Part shown: piece after piece, positions 1 through 9,000 of the stretch
Layout of the letters: each line of letters begins with the position of its first letter
How positions within the stretch are numbered: the stretch's first letter is position 1
Origin: Oscillospiraceae bacterium
Lineage (GTDB): Bacteria; Bacillota; Clostridia; Oscillospirales; SIG627
Assembly (NCBI GenBank): GCA_015065325.1
Contig: SVQO01000007.1
Span: 1 to 64,000, forward strand
Direction: 5' to 3'
Length of the DNA: 64,000 nucleotides
Made by a program: the position numbers and the translations under genes
The notes under the pieces: model-generated
Told to the model about the DNA's origin: nothing
The model's database searches: none
Seen by the model: the letters and a program-made list of their open reading frames with translations, nothing else

Positions 1-67
1 ATCCTCCGATTGTTTTTTTCGACTGGCAGGTCGTTTTTATCTTATCACAATCGGAGGATTTTTTCTC
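1..67. terminator. Inverted repeat followed by T-run; likely intrinsic terminator at the window edge
   Basis: atcctccgattg ... caatcggaggat followed by tttttt. Confidence 0.5.
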
Positions 68-85
68 ACCGGTTAACCTTTATTG

Positions 86-110
86 AACCACGCGACTATC
101 GCGTGGTTTT
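86..110. terminator. Hairpin with T-run
   Basis: aaccacgcga-cta-tcgcgtggtt followed by tt. Confidence 0.5.
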
Positions 111-121
111 CTGTTTACAAG

Positions 122-153
122 AAATAGACCTTGTCGTACGACAAGGTCTATTT
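122..153. repeat. 32-bp perfect palindrome, terminator-like
   Basis: aaatagaccttgtcgt/acgacaaggtctattt is exactly self-complementary. Confidence 0.7.
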
Positions 154-365
154 TGATCTGAATAAGAGCACATGGTTTGAACTTCATATATTCCGTAGGG
201 GGCTCAAATCCGAGTTATGCTGTCCCTTGGAATCAGTCTGGTCTGAATTACGATGGTCTGTCGGACTCCGTAATCAGCGCCCGGCCGTTTTTCTATAGCT
301 AACCACTTTTCATCGTGAGAATTCATAATATATCACTCCTTGATACGAATTACCTAACCGGTGCT

Positions 366-2261
366 TTACAACAGCACATTAAAGGCTTCCGCATCATCCT
401 CAAACCACCTGTTAGATGCATTTGCGTAATCGCAAAGTACTGTTTCAAATCCGCCCTCTCCTACGAACTTTACGTTATACGCATTTCCCGCAAACCCGGG
501 ATAATCAATAGGTGTAACCTCTGCCGAGAAGCCTTTTCCGAAAACACTTTCGGACCCAAACATCTCGTCTCTGGTGTTTCCTATAAGTTTGCTTTTGGAA
601 AGAAGGAGCGGACCGTAAAGCAATGTTGAATGGGGAGTTGTTGCGTAATGCTCCTTTGACACCGAGGTGTTGGAAGAAGAACAAAGAAAACGAGTAACAC
701 GGTGATCGCATTCGTCAAAAGCCTCAACGCTATAAGGAAAATCTCTTATTTCCGCCTTCATATCAAATTTGATATAAAATACGTTTTCACCCTCGCTTAT
801 AGGTAAAACGGCCTCTCTATCGCAACCATATTTTTTATCGTTTATCGTTGTTGCTTTACTCCATTTTGGAATTCTAAAATGAACTACCGTTGCCATATTT
901 GAGTTGATGAATACCTTTACGTTACCGTCCTTGAACAGCGACCCGGATATTATAACGTGATAACCGTTAATCTTGCAGACATAATCGGAATACAGATTTA
1001 CAAAAATATCGTCGTTATTAAGCGACACAAAAGCTTCTAAAGCGTTAATATATCCTCTGGGTATATTGTTGACACAGCAGTGGTTGTATTTCATCCCCGA
1101 CTGCATAGTTGCAACAAAAGGTCTGCCCCAAGATCTAACGCACCTTGCGCCCCATTTTCCGTCAGCAAAGGAAGATGAAAGAAAGGCATTGTAGAATGCA
1201 AGCTCAAAGCTGTCTATGTACTCCAACTCACCTGTAAGCTTATAAAGCTCATAACAAAGTCTCATCCAATGAATTACATCACACGGTTCAGTAAGCGCGT
1301 TTTGCGTTTTTGCAGCATTTGAGAACATATCGTTGAATCCAACCGAGAATAATATGTTCTGTTCGTGTTCAAGAAGAAGCTTATGTATATTTTTACCTGC
1401 ATCAAGGTACTTTTTATCACCGGTGATTCTGTATAGCTCAAGTAAGCCGTCAAAGCAGGACATCATTTCATATGCCTTAGCCCATTTTTCAGAATTCGGA
1501 TACCATTCGTGCACAGGTTTCATATCAATAGAATTCCTAACGATATTAGGCATTTTGCCGTCAGCTCTATCCCAGTCATCAGCTGTCTTCTGCGCAAAAT
1601 CCAAGCAACGCTTATCTCCGGTTAATCTGTAAAGAATAAGCATCGGCTTCATCGTCGAACCTGAAGGGAGACCTTCAAAGGTTCCTGTATCAGCTGTGTG
1701 AGCATTAAGTTTATTCAGCATAACAATTTCCTGGATGGCTGCCTTATAAGCTGCATCAAGGATTTTTTTATCTTCGGTTAGCAAATAAATCTCAAGCAAT
1801 CCCCAAAGAGTGTATTTTCTGCACCAAAGATTCCAGTTCCATTTTAACGGTCTTCCCACCGCCTTAAATGCTTCATCGGGGTCGCTGGGAAAGACGTTTT
1901 CCTTCTTTTTATAAGAACCGATATACCCGTCAGAATCCGCAGTGTCTATAATTCGGTATGCAGATGCCTTTAGAAAATTTGTTAGCTCCTTGTTTCCTTG
2001 ATACCTTGCAACGCGGCAAGCGCCAATAGCCCACTTGCCCCAAAACTCACCGCTAAACATTCCGACAACAGTTTCATCGTCTATTCTTTCGGAATGCTTT
2101 GATTCAGCTTCGGCACATATATAATTCTTGGCAAAATCCGAGGTAACTCTTTCGTAGAAAAAGGTTTCCATCTGCTTTTCAATTCTGCCGCCAATTTTGA
2201 TATTATTGAGTTCAGGCGCCAGTCTTATGTCTTTAACCTTGTAATCGATCTTGTAGTTCAT
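366..2261 (-). CDS. GH127-family (DUF1680) beta-L-arabinofuranosidase-like glycoside hydrolase
   Basis: 631-aa ORF; alpha/alpha-barrel-like N-terminal region (GEFWGKWAIGACRVARY, DADGYIGSY-like) and NHCCVNNIPRG resembling the family Cys-Cys zinc-site motif. Confidence 0.75.
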   Translation of the reverse strand: MNYKIDYKVKDIRLAPELNNIKIGGRIEKQMETFFYERVTSDFAKNYICAEAESKHSERIDDETVVGMFSGEFWGKWAIGACRVARYQGNKELTNFLKASAYRIIDTADSDGYIGSYKKKENVFPSDPDEAFKAVGRPLKWNWNLWCRKYTLWGLLEIYLLTEDKKILDAAYKAAIQEIVMLNKLNAHTADTGTFEGLPSGSTMKPMLILYRLTGDKRCLDFAQKTADDWDRADGKMPNIVRNSIDMKPVHEWYPNSEKWAKAYEMMSCFDGLLELYRITGDKKYLDAGKNIHKLLLEHEQNILFSVGFNDMFSNAAKTQNALTEPCDVIHWMRLCYELYKLTGELEYIDSFELAFYNAFLSSSFADGKWGARCVRSWGRPFVATMQSGMKYNHCCVNNIPRGYINALEAFVSLNNDDIFVNLYSDYVCKINGYHVIISGSLFKDGNVKVFINSNMATVVHFRIPKWSKATTINDKKYGCDREAVLPISEGENVFYIKFDMKAEIRDFPYSVEAFDECDHRVTRFLCSSSNTSVSKEHYATTPHSTLLYGPLLLSKSKLIGNTRDEMFGSESVFGKGFSAEVTPIDYPGFAGNAYNVKFVGEGGFETVLCDYANASNRWFEDDAEAFNVLL

Positions 2262-2571
2262 AGTATTTCCTTTCGCGGGTGAGTTTGCAATATCATTGTA
2301 TCACTCAGAAAAAAGATTGCACAAGTACAAAATTATAGTGAATTGTATCAATTTTATACATTTTCGCATTGTGCATCAAAACTATTTTTTTAATATGACA
2401 AGAATTCAAGTTGTTTTTTTGTGTAAAATAAATTATATATAAATGATAACCGTTGATGATGCGAGCACCGTGAGCAATTCTTCGCGGCATTGACTTTTTG
2501 AACGAAACGATGTATAAGTAAGTAAGAAAATTATTTGGCTGATGTTTTGATAAAAATCAAGGAGAAGTCAG

Positions 2572-3459
2572 ATGAAAAGTTACAAAGTCAACGACTACTT
2601 GAATGAAGGTTTTGAGCTCTCAATAAAAAGATGTAAAAAACTTGCCGGAAACAGCACTGCTATTCACTCACACGAATTTGCTGAAATGGTATATATTTTT
2701 TCGGGCGAAGAAGAGCATTACATTGACGGTAAGAAATATCTACTAAAGCGCGGCACCTTGCTCTTTATAAATTACGGCAGTACGCACGAAGCGTTTTATA
2801 AGACCGATTCCGAGCATTTTGATGTATATCTCTCGCCCGAGTTTCTGTCTAACGAGCTGGCAAATTCCACAAACTTCCTTGATATTCTCACGCTTTCACA
2901 ATTTGAGGAGCTGAACTGTTCTCAAGACGCAGATCTTTCATCGGTTATATTTACCGGAGAGGACTTGTTGCTTGTTGAAACGTTGCTTAAAACGATGGAG
3001 CGCGAATGTAACGACAAGTCAATTGGAAGAAAGACGATAATAAGAGGCTGCCTTCAAATTCTCGTTTCTATGATGATAAGACAACTTTTGTTTACAAACG
3101 AAGACGCACATGAGAACACGCGAAACCTTTCAGCCGACATTCTTGAATTTATAAACACCAACTATAACGAAAAGTTAACAATCGGCGATCTGGCAAAAAA
3201 GACCTTCTATAATCCCGCCTATTTCGGAAGGATTTTTAAGGAATGTTACGGAATATCCTTTAAGGATTACATCAAAAATCTGAGGATTACAGAAGCTATC
3301 TCTTTGGTAAAGGAGACCGAACTTTCCATAAACGATATTATGCTTAAGGTTGGATATACAAATAAAACCGAATTCAATAAGATCTTTGTTGAAAAGGCGG
3401 GTTGCACACCAAGCGCACTAAGGAAATCTCTCGGAATGACAGCGAAAGAAAATAAATAG
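2572..3459 (+). CDS. AraC-family transcriptional regulator
   Basis: Cupin-like N-terminus (HSHEFAEMVYIFSG) and C-terminal AraC HTH (NPAYFGRIFKECYGISFKDYIKNLRI...VGYTNKTEFNKIF); ggag RBS; divergent from GH127. Confidence 0.9.
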   Translation: MKSYKVNDYLNEGFELSIKRCKKLAGNSTAIHSHEFAEMVYIFSGEEEHYIDGKKYLLKRGTLLFINYGSTHEAFYKTDSEHFDVYLSPEFLSNELANSTNFLDILTLSQFEELNCSQDADLSSVIFTGEDLLLVETLLKTMERECNDKSIGRKTIIRGCLQILVSMMIRQLLFTNEDAHENTRNLSADILEFINTNYNEKLTIGDLAKKTFYNPAYFGRIFKECYGISFKDYIKNLRITEAISLVKETELSINDIMLKVGYTNKTEFNKIFVEKAGCTPSALRKSLGMTAKENK

Positions 3460-3520
3460 TTCTTTTTACTTTTTCCCACAGATGCTCTTGTAAAGATTAT
3501 AAAAGAGCCAAAAAATATAA

Positions 3521-3571
3521 TAAGAAATCGGGTAGCACGCACATGAGAAAAGCTGCCCGATTTCTTATTTT
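3521..3571. terminator. Intrinsic terminator
   Basis: taagaaatcgggtagc ... gctgcccgatttctta followed by tttt. Confidence 0.75.
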
Positions 3572-3673
3572 TACATTTTCCTTGTGAGTCTTTCGGTATT
3601 TTTCCTGTTTTTATTTACATTTATTACGAATGGTGCTATACTGAAAACAGTTATTTTGAAAGGGGATTCATTT

Positions 3674-4957
3674 GTGAACCGAATTAGTTTTCAAAGGGAT
3701 ATTGAAATATACGGCGAATATGACGTAGTGGTCATCGGCGGCGGTCCGGCCGGTGTTTGCTCTGCGATTGCAGCTGCGCGGCAAGGGGAAAGAGTTCTTC
3801 TTGTGGAGGCTACCTCTTCGCTTGGTGGTATGGCTGTCGGCGGATTGGTGGGGCCCTTTATGACCGATTTTGACCGTGATGGAAATACTCAGACCGTTGC
3901 CGGTATTTTTTCAGAGGTTGTGGAACGTTTAAAGAAGTATTCTGCCGCCATCCCATCTGAACGGATTGAGGCAAAAACGATCTACACTTCTTTTATTAAG
4001 CGCTATCATCGTCACGTAACCCCGTTTGATTCCTTTTATTTGCAGATTGTTCTGGATGAAATGGTTCGTGAGGCAGGGGTAGAGCTTCTTTGTTACACAC
4101 AGTTTTCCGACGTCGTTGTTGAAAACGGCGCGATTCAATGTGCAGTTTTCTGTGCTGCCGAAGGGTTGATCGCTGTTTTGGCTAAGGTGTTTATCGATTG
4201 CACCGGAACTGCGGCAGTTGCGGAAAAGGCGGGAGTCCCTACCTATAAGGGGGATGAAGAAAGTGGTACGCCCCAGCCGGGAACTCTGATGTTTGAAATC
4301 GGCAACGTGGATGACGACCGCTATACCGAAAGACCCGAAAAGCCTGTGAAAGCCTATAAAATGCCGCAAAAAGGCCGCTATAAGGTCAATCACTACCACG
4401 TCTATAACGTAGATGCCGCCAATTCCAAGAGTCTTACCGATGCCCATAGTGAAGCCAGACATCAGGTTCTGGATGCTTTTTCCGTGTTGCACGAAAAAAC
4501 CGTCGGATTTGAGAATTCCGAAATCACTTCGGTTGCTCCTGTTCTCGGAATACGGGAAAGTCGACATATCGAAGGGGAATACAAAATCACCGTACAAGAC
4601 GTTTCCGACGGGGTAAAATACCCCGACCGTATTGCCGTATACGGATTCGGAATGGACGTTCACAATCGAAACGTAGGAGAAACGGGAAATTTCAAGATTG
4701 AGGTTGCCCCGCGCTATTACATTCCTTATCGCAGTCTTTTACCAAAGAAATGCTTAAATCTTTTGGTAGCGGGCAAAACGATCTCCTGTGAATCTCAAGC
4801 GGTTGGCGGAATGAGATGTATGCCTGCTGCGATGGCAATGGGACAGGCTGCCGGAATTGCTGCGGCATTATCCTTGAATTCTTCCGTGTCCTTACGCGAG
4901 GTTGATATTACACTACTCCAAAATGAGTTGATAAAAAATGGTGCCATCATCGATTGA
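3674..4957 (+). CDS. FAD-dependent oxidoreductase (FAD_oxidored type)
   Basis: DVVVIGGGPAGVCSAIAAARQGERVLLVEATSSLGGMAVGG dinucleotide-binding motif; C-terminal GGMRCMPAAMAMGQAAGIAAAL; GTG at 3674 fits better than the ORF-track start. Confidence 0.85.
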   Translation: MNRISFQRDIEIYGEYDVVVIGGGPAGVCSAIAAARQGERVLLVEATSSLGGMAVGGLVGPFMTDFDRDGNTQTVAGIFSEVVERLKKYSAAIPSERIEAKTIYTSFIKRYHRHVTPFDSFYLQIVLDEMVREAGVELLCYTQFSDVVVENGAIQCAVFCAAEGLIAVLAKVFIDCTGTAAVAEKAGVPTYKGDEESGTPQPGTLMFEIGNVDDDRYTERPEKPVKAYKMPQKGRYKVNHYHVYNVDAANSKSLTDAHSEARHQVLDAFSVLHEKTVGFENSEITSVAPVLGIRESRHIEGEYKITVQDVSDGVKYPDRIAVYGFGMDVHNRNVGETGNFKIEVAPRYYIPYRSLLPKKCLNLLVAGKTISCESQAVGGMRCMPAAMAMGQAAGIAAALSLNSSVSLREVDITLLQNELIKNGAIID

Positions 4958-4974
4958 CAGGGAGGAATTTTAGA

Positions 4975-5097
4975 ATGTTTTGTCCATTTTGCGGAGCTGA
5001 GTTGCTCGATCGATCAAAGTATTGCGAATCTTGCGGTAAGGCTTTAAACAAAAATCAAGGGATTTTTATCTCAGACTCTTTATTTCGTATCTATTAA
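4975..5097 (+). CDS. Small zinc-ribbon protein (40 aa)
   Basis: RBS ggagg then MFCPFCGAELLDRSKYCESCGKALNKNQGIFISDSLFRIY*; CxxC-x11-CxxC; not in the supplied ORF track. Confidence 0.6.
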   Translation: MFCPFCGAELLDRSKYCESCGKALNKNQGIFISDSLFRIY

Positions 5098-5135
5098 GAT
5101 TCGTAAGATTTTTCTGGAAATAAAAGGAGATTGTA

Positions 5136-5897
5136 ATGAAGGTTCTTTTGATTTTGGTGGACGGTATGCGTCCCGATGCTCTTGTTAAAAACGACTGTGC
5201 TCTTGCACTTTTGGAAAAATCCGTTTATACGCTGAATGCTGAAACGGTAATGCCATCCGTTACTTTACCTTGTCATATGTCTCTGTTTCATAGCGTGGAT
5301 CCCTCCAGGCACGGGATATTGTCAAACACTTATACGCCCATGGTCAGACCTATCAACGGACTGTTTGAGGTCCTTTCCAATGCCGGAAAAACCTGTGCGT
5401 TTTTCTACAACTGGGAACAGCTTCGCGACCTGTCCAGACCCGGTTCCGTGACCTTTTCTCATTTCTTGAAAGGGAAGACCCTTGGCTACGATAAGACCAA
5501 TGATCGGATCACAGACGCAGCTATTTCTTGTCTGAAAGAAAATGACGTTGACTTTGCTTTTTTATATCTCGCTTTCACGGATGAAGCGGGTCATCGCTAC
5601 GGCTGGATGAGCAACGAGTATATGCAGGCTCTTGACAATAGCTGGAAAAACATTGCAAAAATCGTTGATTCCTTGTCCGATGAATATATGGTGATCATTA
5701 CTGCCGATCACGGAGGTCACGACCGTAGCCACGGAAGCGATCTGCCCGAGGATATGACGATCCCGCTGATCGTCCTCGGAAACGCAGGGAAGGTCGATCT
5801 TGCTTCTGTGAACATTAAAGACGTTGCCCCGACTGTGGTAAGCGTTCTGGACGTCCCGCCCGATGAAGACTGGGAAGGAAAGAGTTTTGTATTATAA
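5136..5897 (+). CDS. Alkaline phosphatase superfamily protein (type I phosphodiesterase/nucleotide pyrophosphatase-like)
   Basis: LILVDGMRPDAL, TLPCHMSLFHSV, TADHGGHDRSHG metal-site motifs. Confidence 0.85.
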   Translation: MKVLLILVDGMRPDALVKNDCALALLEKSVYTLNAETVMPSVTLPCHMSLFHSVDPSRHGILSNTYTPMVRPINGLFEVLSNAGKTCAFFYNWEQLRDLSRPGSVTFSHFLKGKTLGYDKTNDRITDAAISCLKENDVDFAFLYLAFTDEAGHRYGWMSNEYMQALDNSWKNIAKIVDSLSDEYMVIITADHGGHDRSHGSDLPEDMTIPLIVLGNAGKVDLASVNIKDVAPTVVSVLDVPPDEDWEGKSFVL

Positions 5898-5914
5898 CAA
5901 AGTCTGTAAACGCA

Positions 5915-5946
5915 AAAGCGCGCGAGAAATCGCGTGCTTTTTTTCG
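5915..5946 (+). terminator. Intrinsic terminator
   Basis: aaaagcgcgcga-gaaa-tcgcgtgcttttttt. Confidence 0.7.
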
Positions 5947-6054
5947 TGTTTGCTTTTTATCGTTTTCTATTGAAAAAGAAGAAAAATTATGATATACTAC
6001 CATATAGGTGTTTATAACAATTGTCACTTCAAAATTTTAATTTGGAGGATTCCT

Positions 6055-9000
6055 ATGAAAAAGAAGTTGTTTTCCGTTTTGATTGCGGCAACCCTCTTTT
6101 GTCTCTGCGTAATCGGTTTTCTGTCTACCGGTGCTACCGCAGAGGGAACTTATTACTACGTTAGAAGCCAGGCGAATCCCTCGGAGAAAGTGTTTGCTTC
6201 GGTTGATGAAGCTTTGGCTGCTGCAGAGCAGGAAACCTGGGACAAGAGTGCTTCTTTGGTCATCCTTGTGGACGACTCTGCCTATACGACGGAGGCTCTT
6301 ACTGTTGACGAATACGGTATCGTTTTTGGTCAGAAAACGATCTGGAGAGGGGAAGGAGAGAATAAGTCCAAGCTTCCCATTACCATCGACGTAAAGGAAG
6401 GGAATTCCTTTGGCTTTACGGTGACGAGCGGGATTTCCATGGCATGCGCCAACGACTACACCTTCCGAAATCTTACGCTTCCCATTGGGGATGCATCTAC
6501 TTCCACCCGTTTTTACGCAGGTTCCGGTGAAGTGAAATTTGAGTTTGTTGATTTTGGAGCTAAGAATCAAGGCATTTTTCTTGGAGACAATTTTACAAAG
6601 GCCGCTTATATCGGCTGGGATGCTCCGGCAGACGGTCAGGTTGTAACGTCATCACTGACCTTCGGCGAGGGGACTACCTACGGGTGTGACCCGACTCTAA
6701 ACGATGCGAAAGCAGATGCCAATGAGACCTTCGTCGTTCTTGCAACGGGTTTTCCCGTTCCCGAATCTGCTCTTTCCGGTTCAACCGATGCTGAGATTTA
6801 TGAGAGTGCTGCGAACGTCACCTTTGAGCATGCGGATTTAACCGGCGCTCCGGATATCAGACCGCGTAATACCAGAGCGGGCATTATTGTTGATACTCGA
6901 ACCAACCTTCCCAACGCCACCGCTACCGATATTGAATTCGGTATTCTTCGCGGCAGACCCAGAAATTCCTCCTCCAATGCAGGTTCTCCCGTGGACGAGC
7001 TGTTTATCGAGGTTCGAAGCGGAGTTGTCGTAGGCATTACCGGTGACGATTCCGACAGTGCTTCGGAAAAATTCATTGGTGACGTAACGGTAAATATTTA
7101 CGGCGGAAACGTTACCCTGGGAGACCCCAACGTCCGTGTCCTTCGCACTTCAACCATCTACGGTGACGTCAACATCAACGTCGGTCAGAGATACGGTGTC
7201 CCCACCAAGGTAAATTGGATCCAGTCCGAGTTTGGTTCTCCGACTGCATCCGTGAAAGGGAATTACTCTTTTAAAATGAGTGGTGGGCAGGTTTCCCGCT
7301 ATTACGGTGCTCCCGTTGCAACAGGAACTGTTCGGAATGAATTGACAGGCGGTACCATTACCACCTTCGATGGCTCCCGCGTTTCGCAGATTGGTGAATT
7401 GAAAAACGTGGTTAAGGGCAGCGCGACGGTTAGCGGCGATTTCTACGGTCGTCGCGGAAGCGAGTCTTCCGTCAAGCTCGTTAATGAGATCGGCGGGAAC
7501 GTCAATTTGAAAGGTGCGTTCTACGCTTTGGACGCAGGTGCGTGCGAGACGGTTGAAAACTACGTAACCGGCGGCACCTTTGGCGGTGTTTTTTACGGCG
7601 CGGGCATCAGTGCAACCTCGGGTTCCGTTTTGAATGAGATCAGTGGGGAACCTACCTTTAAATCCAGTTTCGTCGGTGCGAATCTCCGCGGTACCGTTAC
7701 CGGGAACGTGACCAATAATATATCCGGCGGAACCTTTGTATCCAACTACTACGGCGGCTGTATGGGTGATTTCTCGGAAAGCACGTCGAAATCAACGCAG
7801 ACCGTTACCGACAGCAGCGGTGCCGAATTTACCGAGGTTACGAAAACCACCACTTATTCGAAAAAGTATGATACGAAGATAGAGGGTATCCTGACCAATA
7901 ATCTGCACGGCGGAAAATATCTGTCCTACGTGTATGCAGGAAGCAAGATCGGTGATGTTAACCGTATCGTCAACGACCTCACCAACGTTACGTTTTCTTC
8001 CAGCTTTTTTGGAGGCGGCGGTGTAAATCTAACGAATTCCGTCAAGGTTGGCCGTGCCCAATACAATGATGACGGAACTTTTAAGATGAATGAGGATGGA
8101 ACGGAGGTTTTGACATCTTCCGTAACGCTTTCTTCCAATCGTTTGATCTTTTCTACGATCGATTCTATTGAAAATACGCTTTCCATCCCTGCCGAGAATC
8201 AGATCAAGAGTGCATACCTTGGTGCTTACTATGCAAACGTTACCGAGGTTGTAAATACGGTAAATTCCGGTAGCTTTCACGGGTATTTTGCAGGCGGCGG
8301 ATACGGTGGTACACTTGAGAGAGTTACCACTACCGTCAAGGGCGGCACCTTTTATGCTCCGCAAGATGTGCATTTTTGCTACTACGGCGCTTTGTACTCC
8401 GGCACTATGAGTGGTCCCGTTACAAACTACATTGAGGGAGGCGTGTTTACCAGATATTCCGTTGGCGGATCCTCAACCGCAGTCATTACTTCCACCTCTG
8501 ACTATGCGATCAAAAACGTGATCAGCGGTGGCTCCTTCAGCAATTTCTGGGGTGGCAGCGGTGGTAGCTCTGCAGTAGTCAGTGGTGATATCGTCAACGA
8601 AATTCGCGGCGGTACTTTTGATTATTATCTGAACGACGGAAACTACTATTACAATGCTTTTTCCGGTGGTAACCGTAATGCAAATCACGTCTCGGGTGAT
8701 ATTATTACTACGGTTTACGACGGTGAGTTTTATCATGTGTTCTCGCCGGGTTCCATTCCCGGTTCCTCGGATTACGCCCGTGGTTGCGGCGGGAACGTTA
8801 CTACCCGATTGGTTGGCGGAAATTTCTACGGCACTGTTTATACCTCCTCAACGCGCGGAAGCTATGCCAAAGCCGATCTGATTTTGGATCCGGATTACGA
8901 CAGTACACATAATAAGAGTCGTTTGAGCATTTACGGTACCGTTGGTGCTGAAAGCGCCTCTACCATTGAGTTGGGGCTTGAGAGTTCTACGACAGTAACA

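Noticed and set aside
315-629. 104-aa + strand ORF overlapping the end of the GH127 gene
   Set aside because: Mostly antisense to GH127; no good RBS and no recognisable features.
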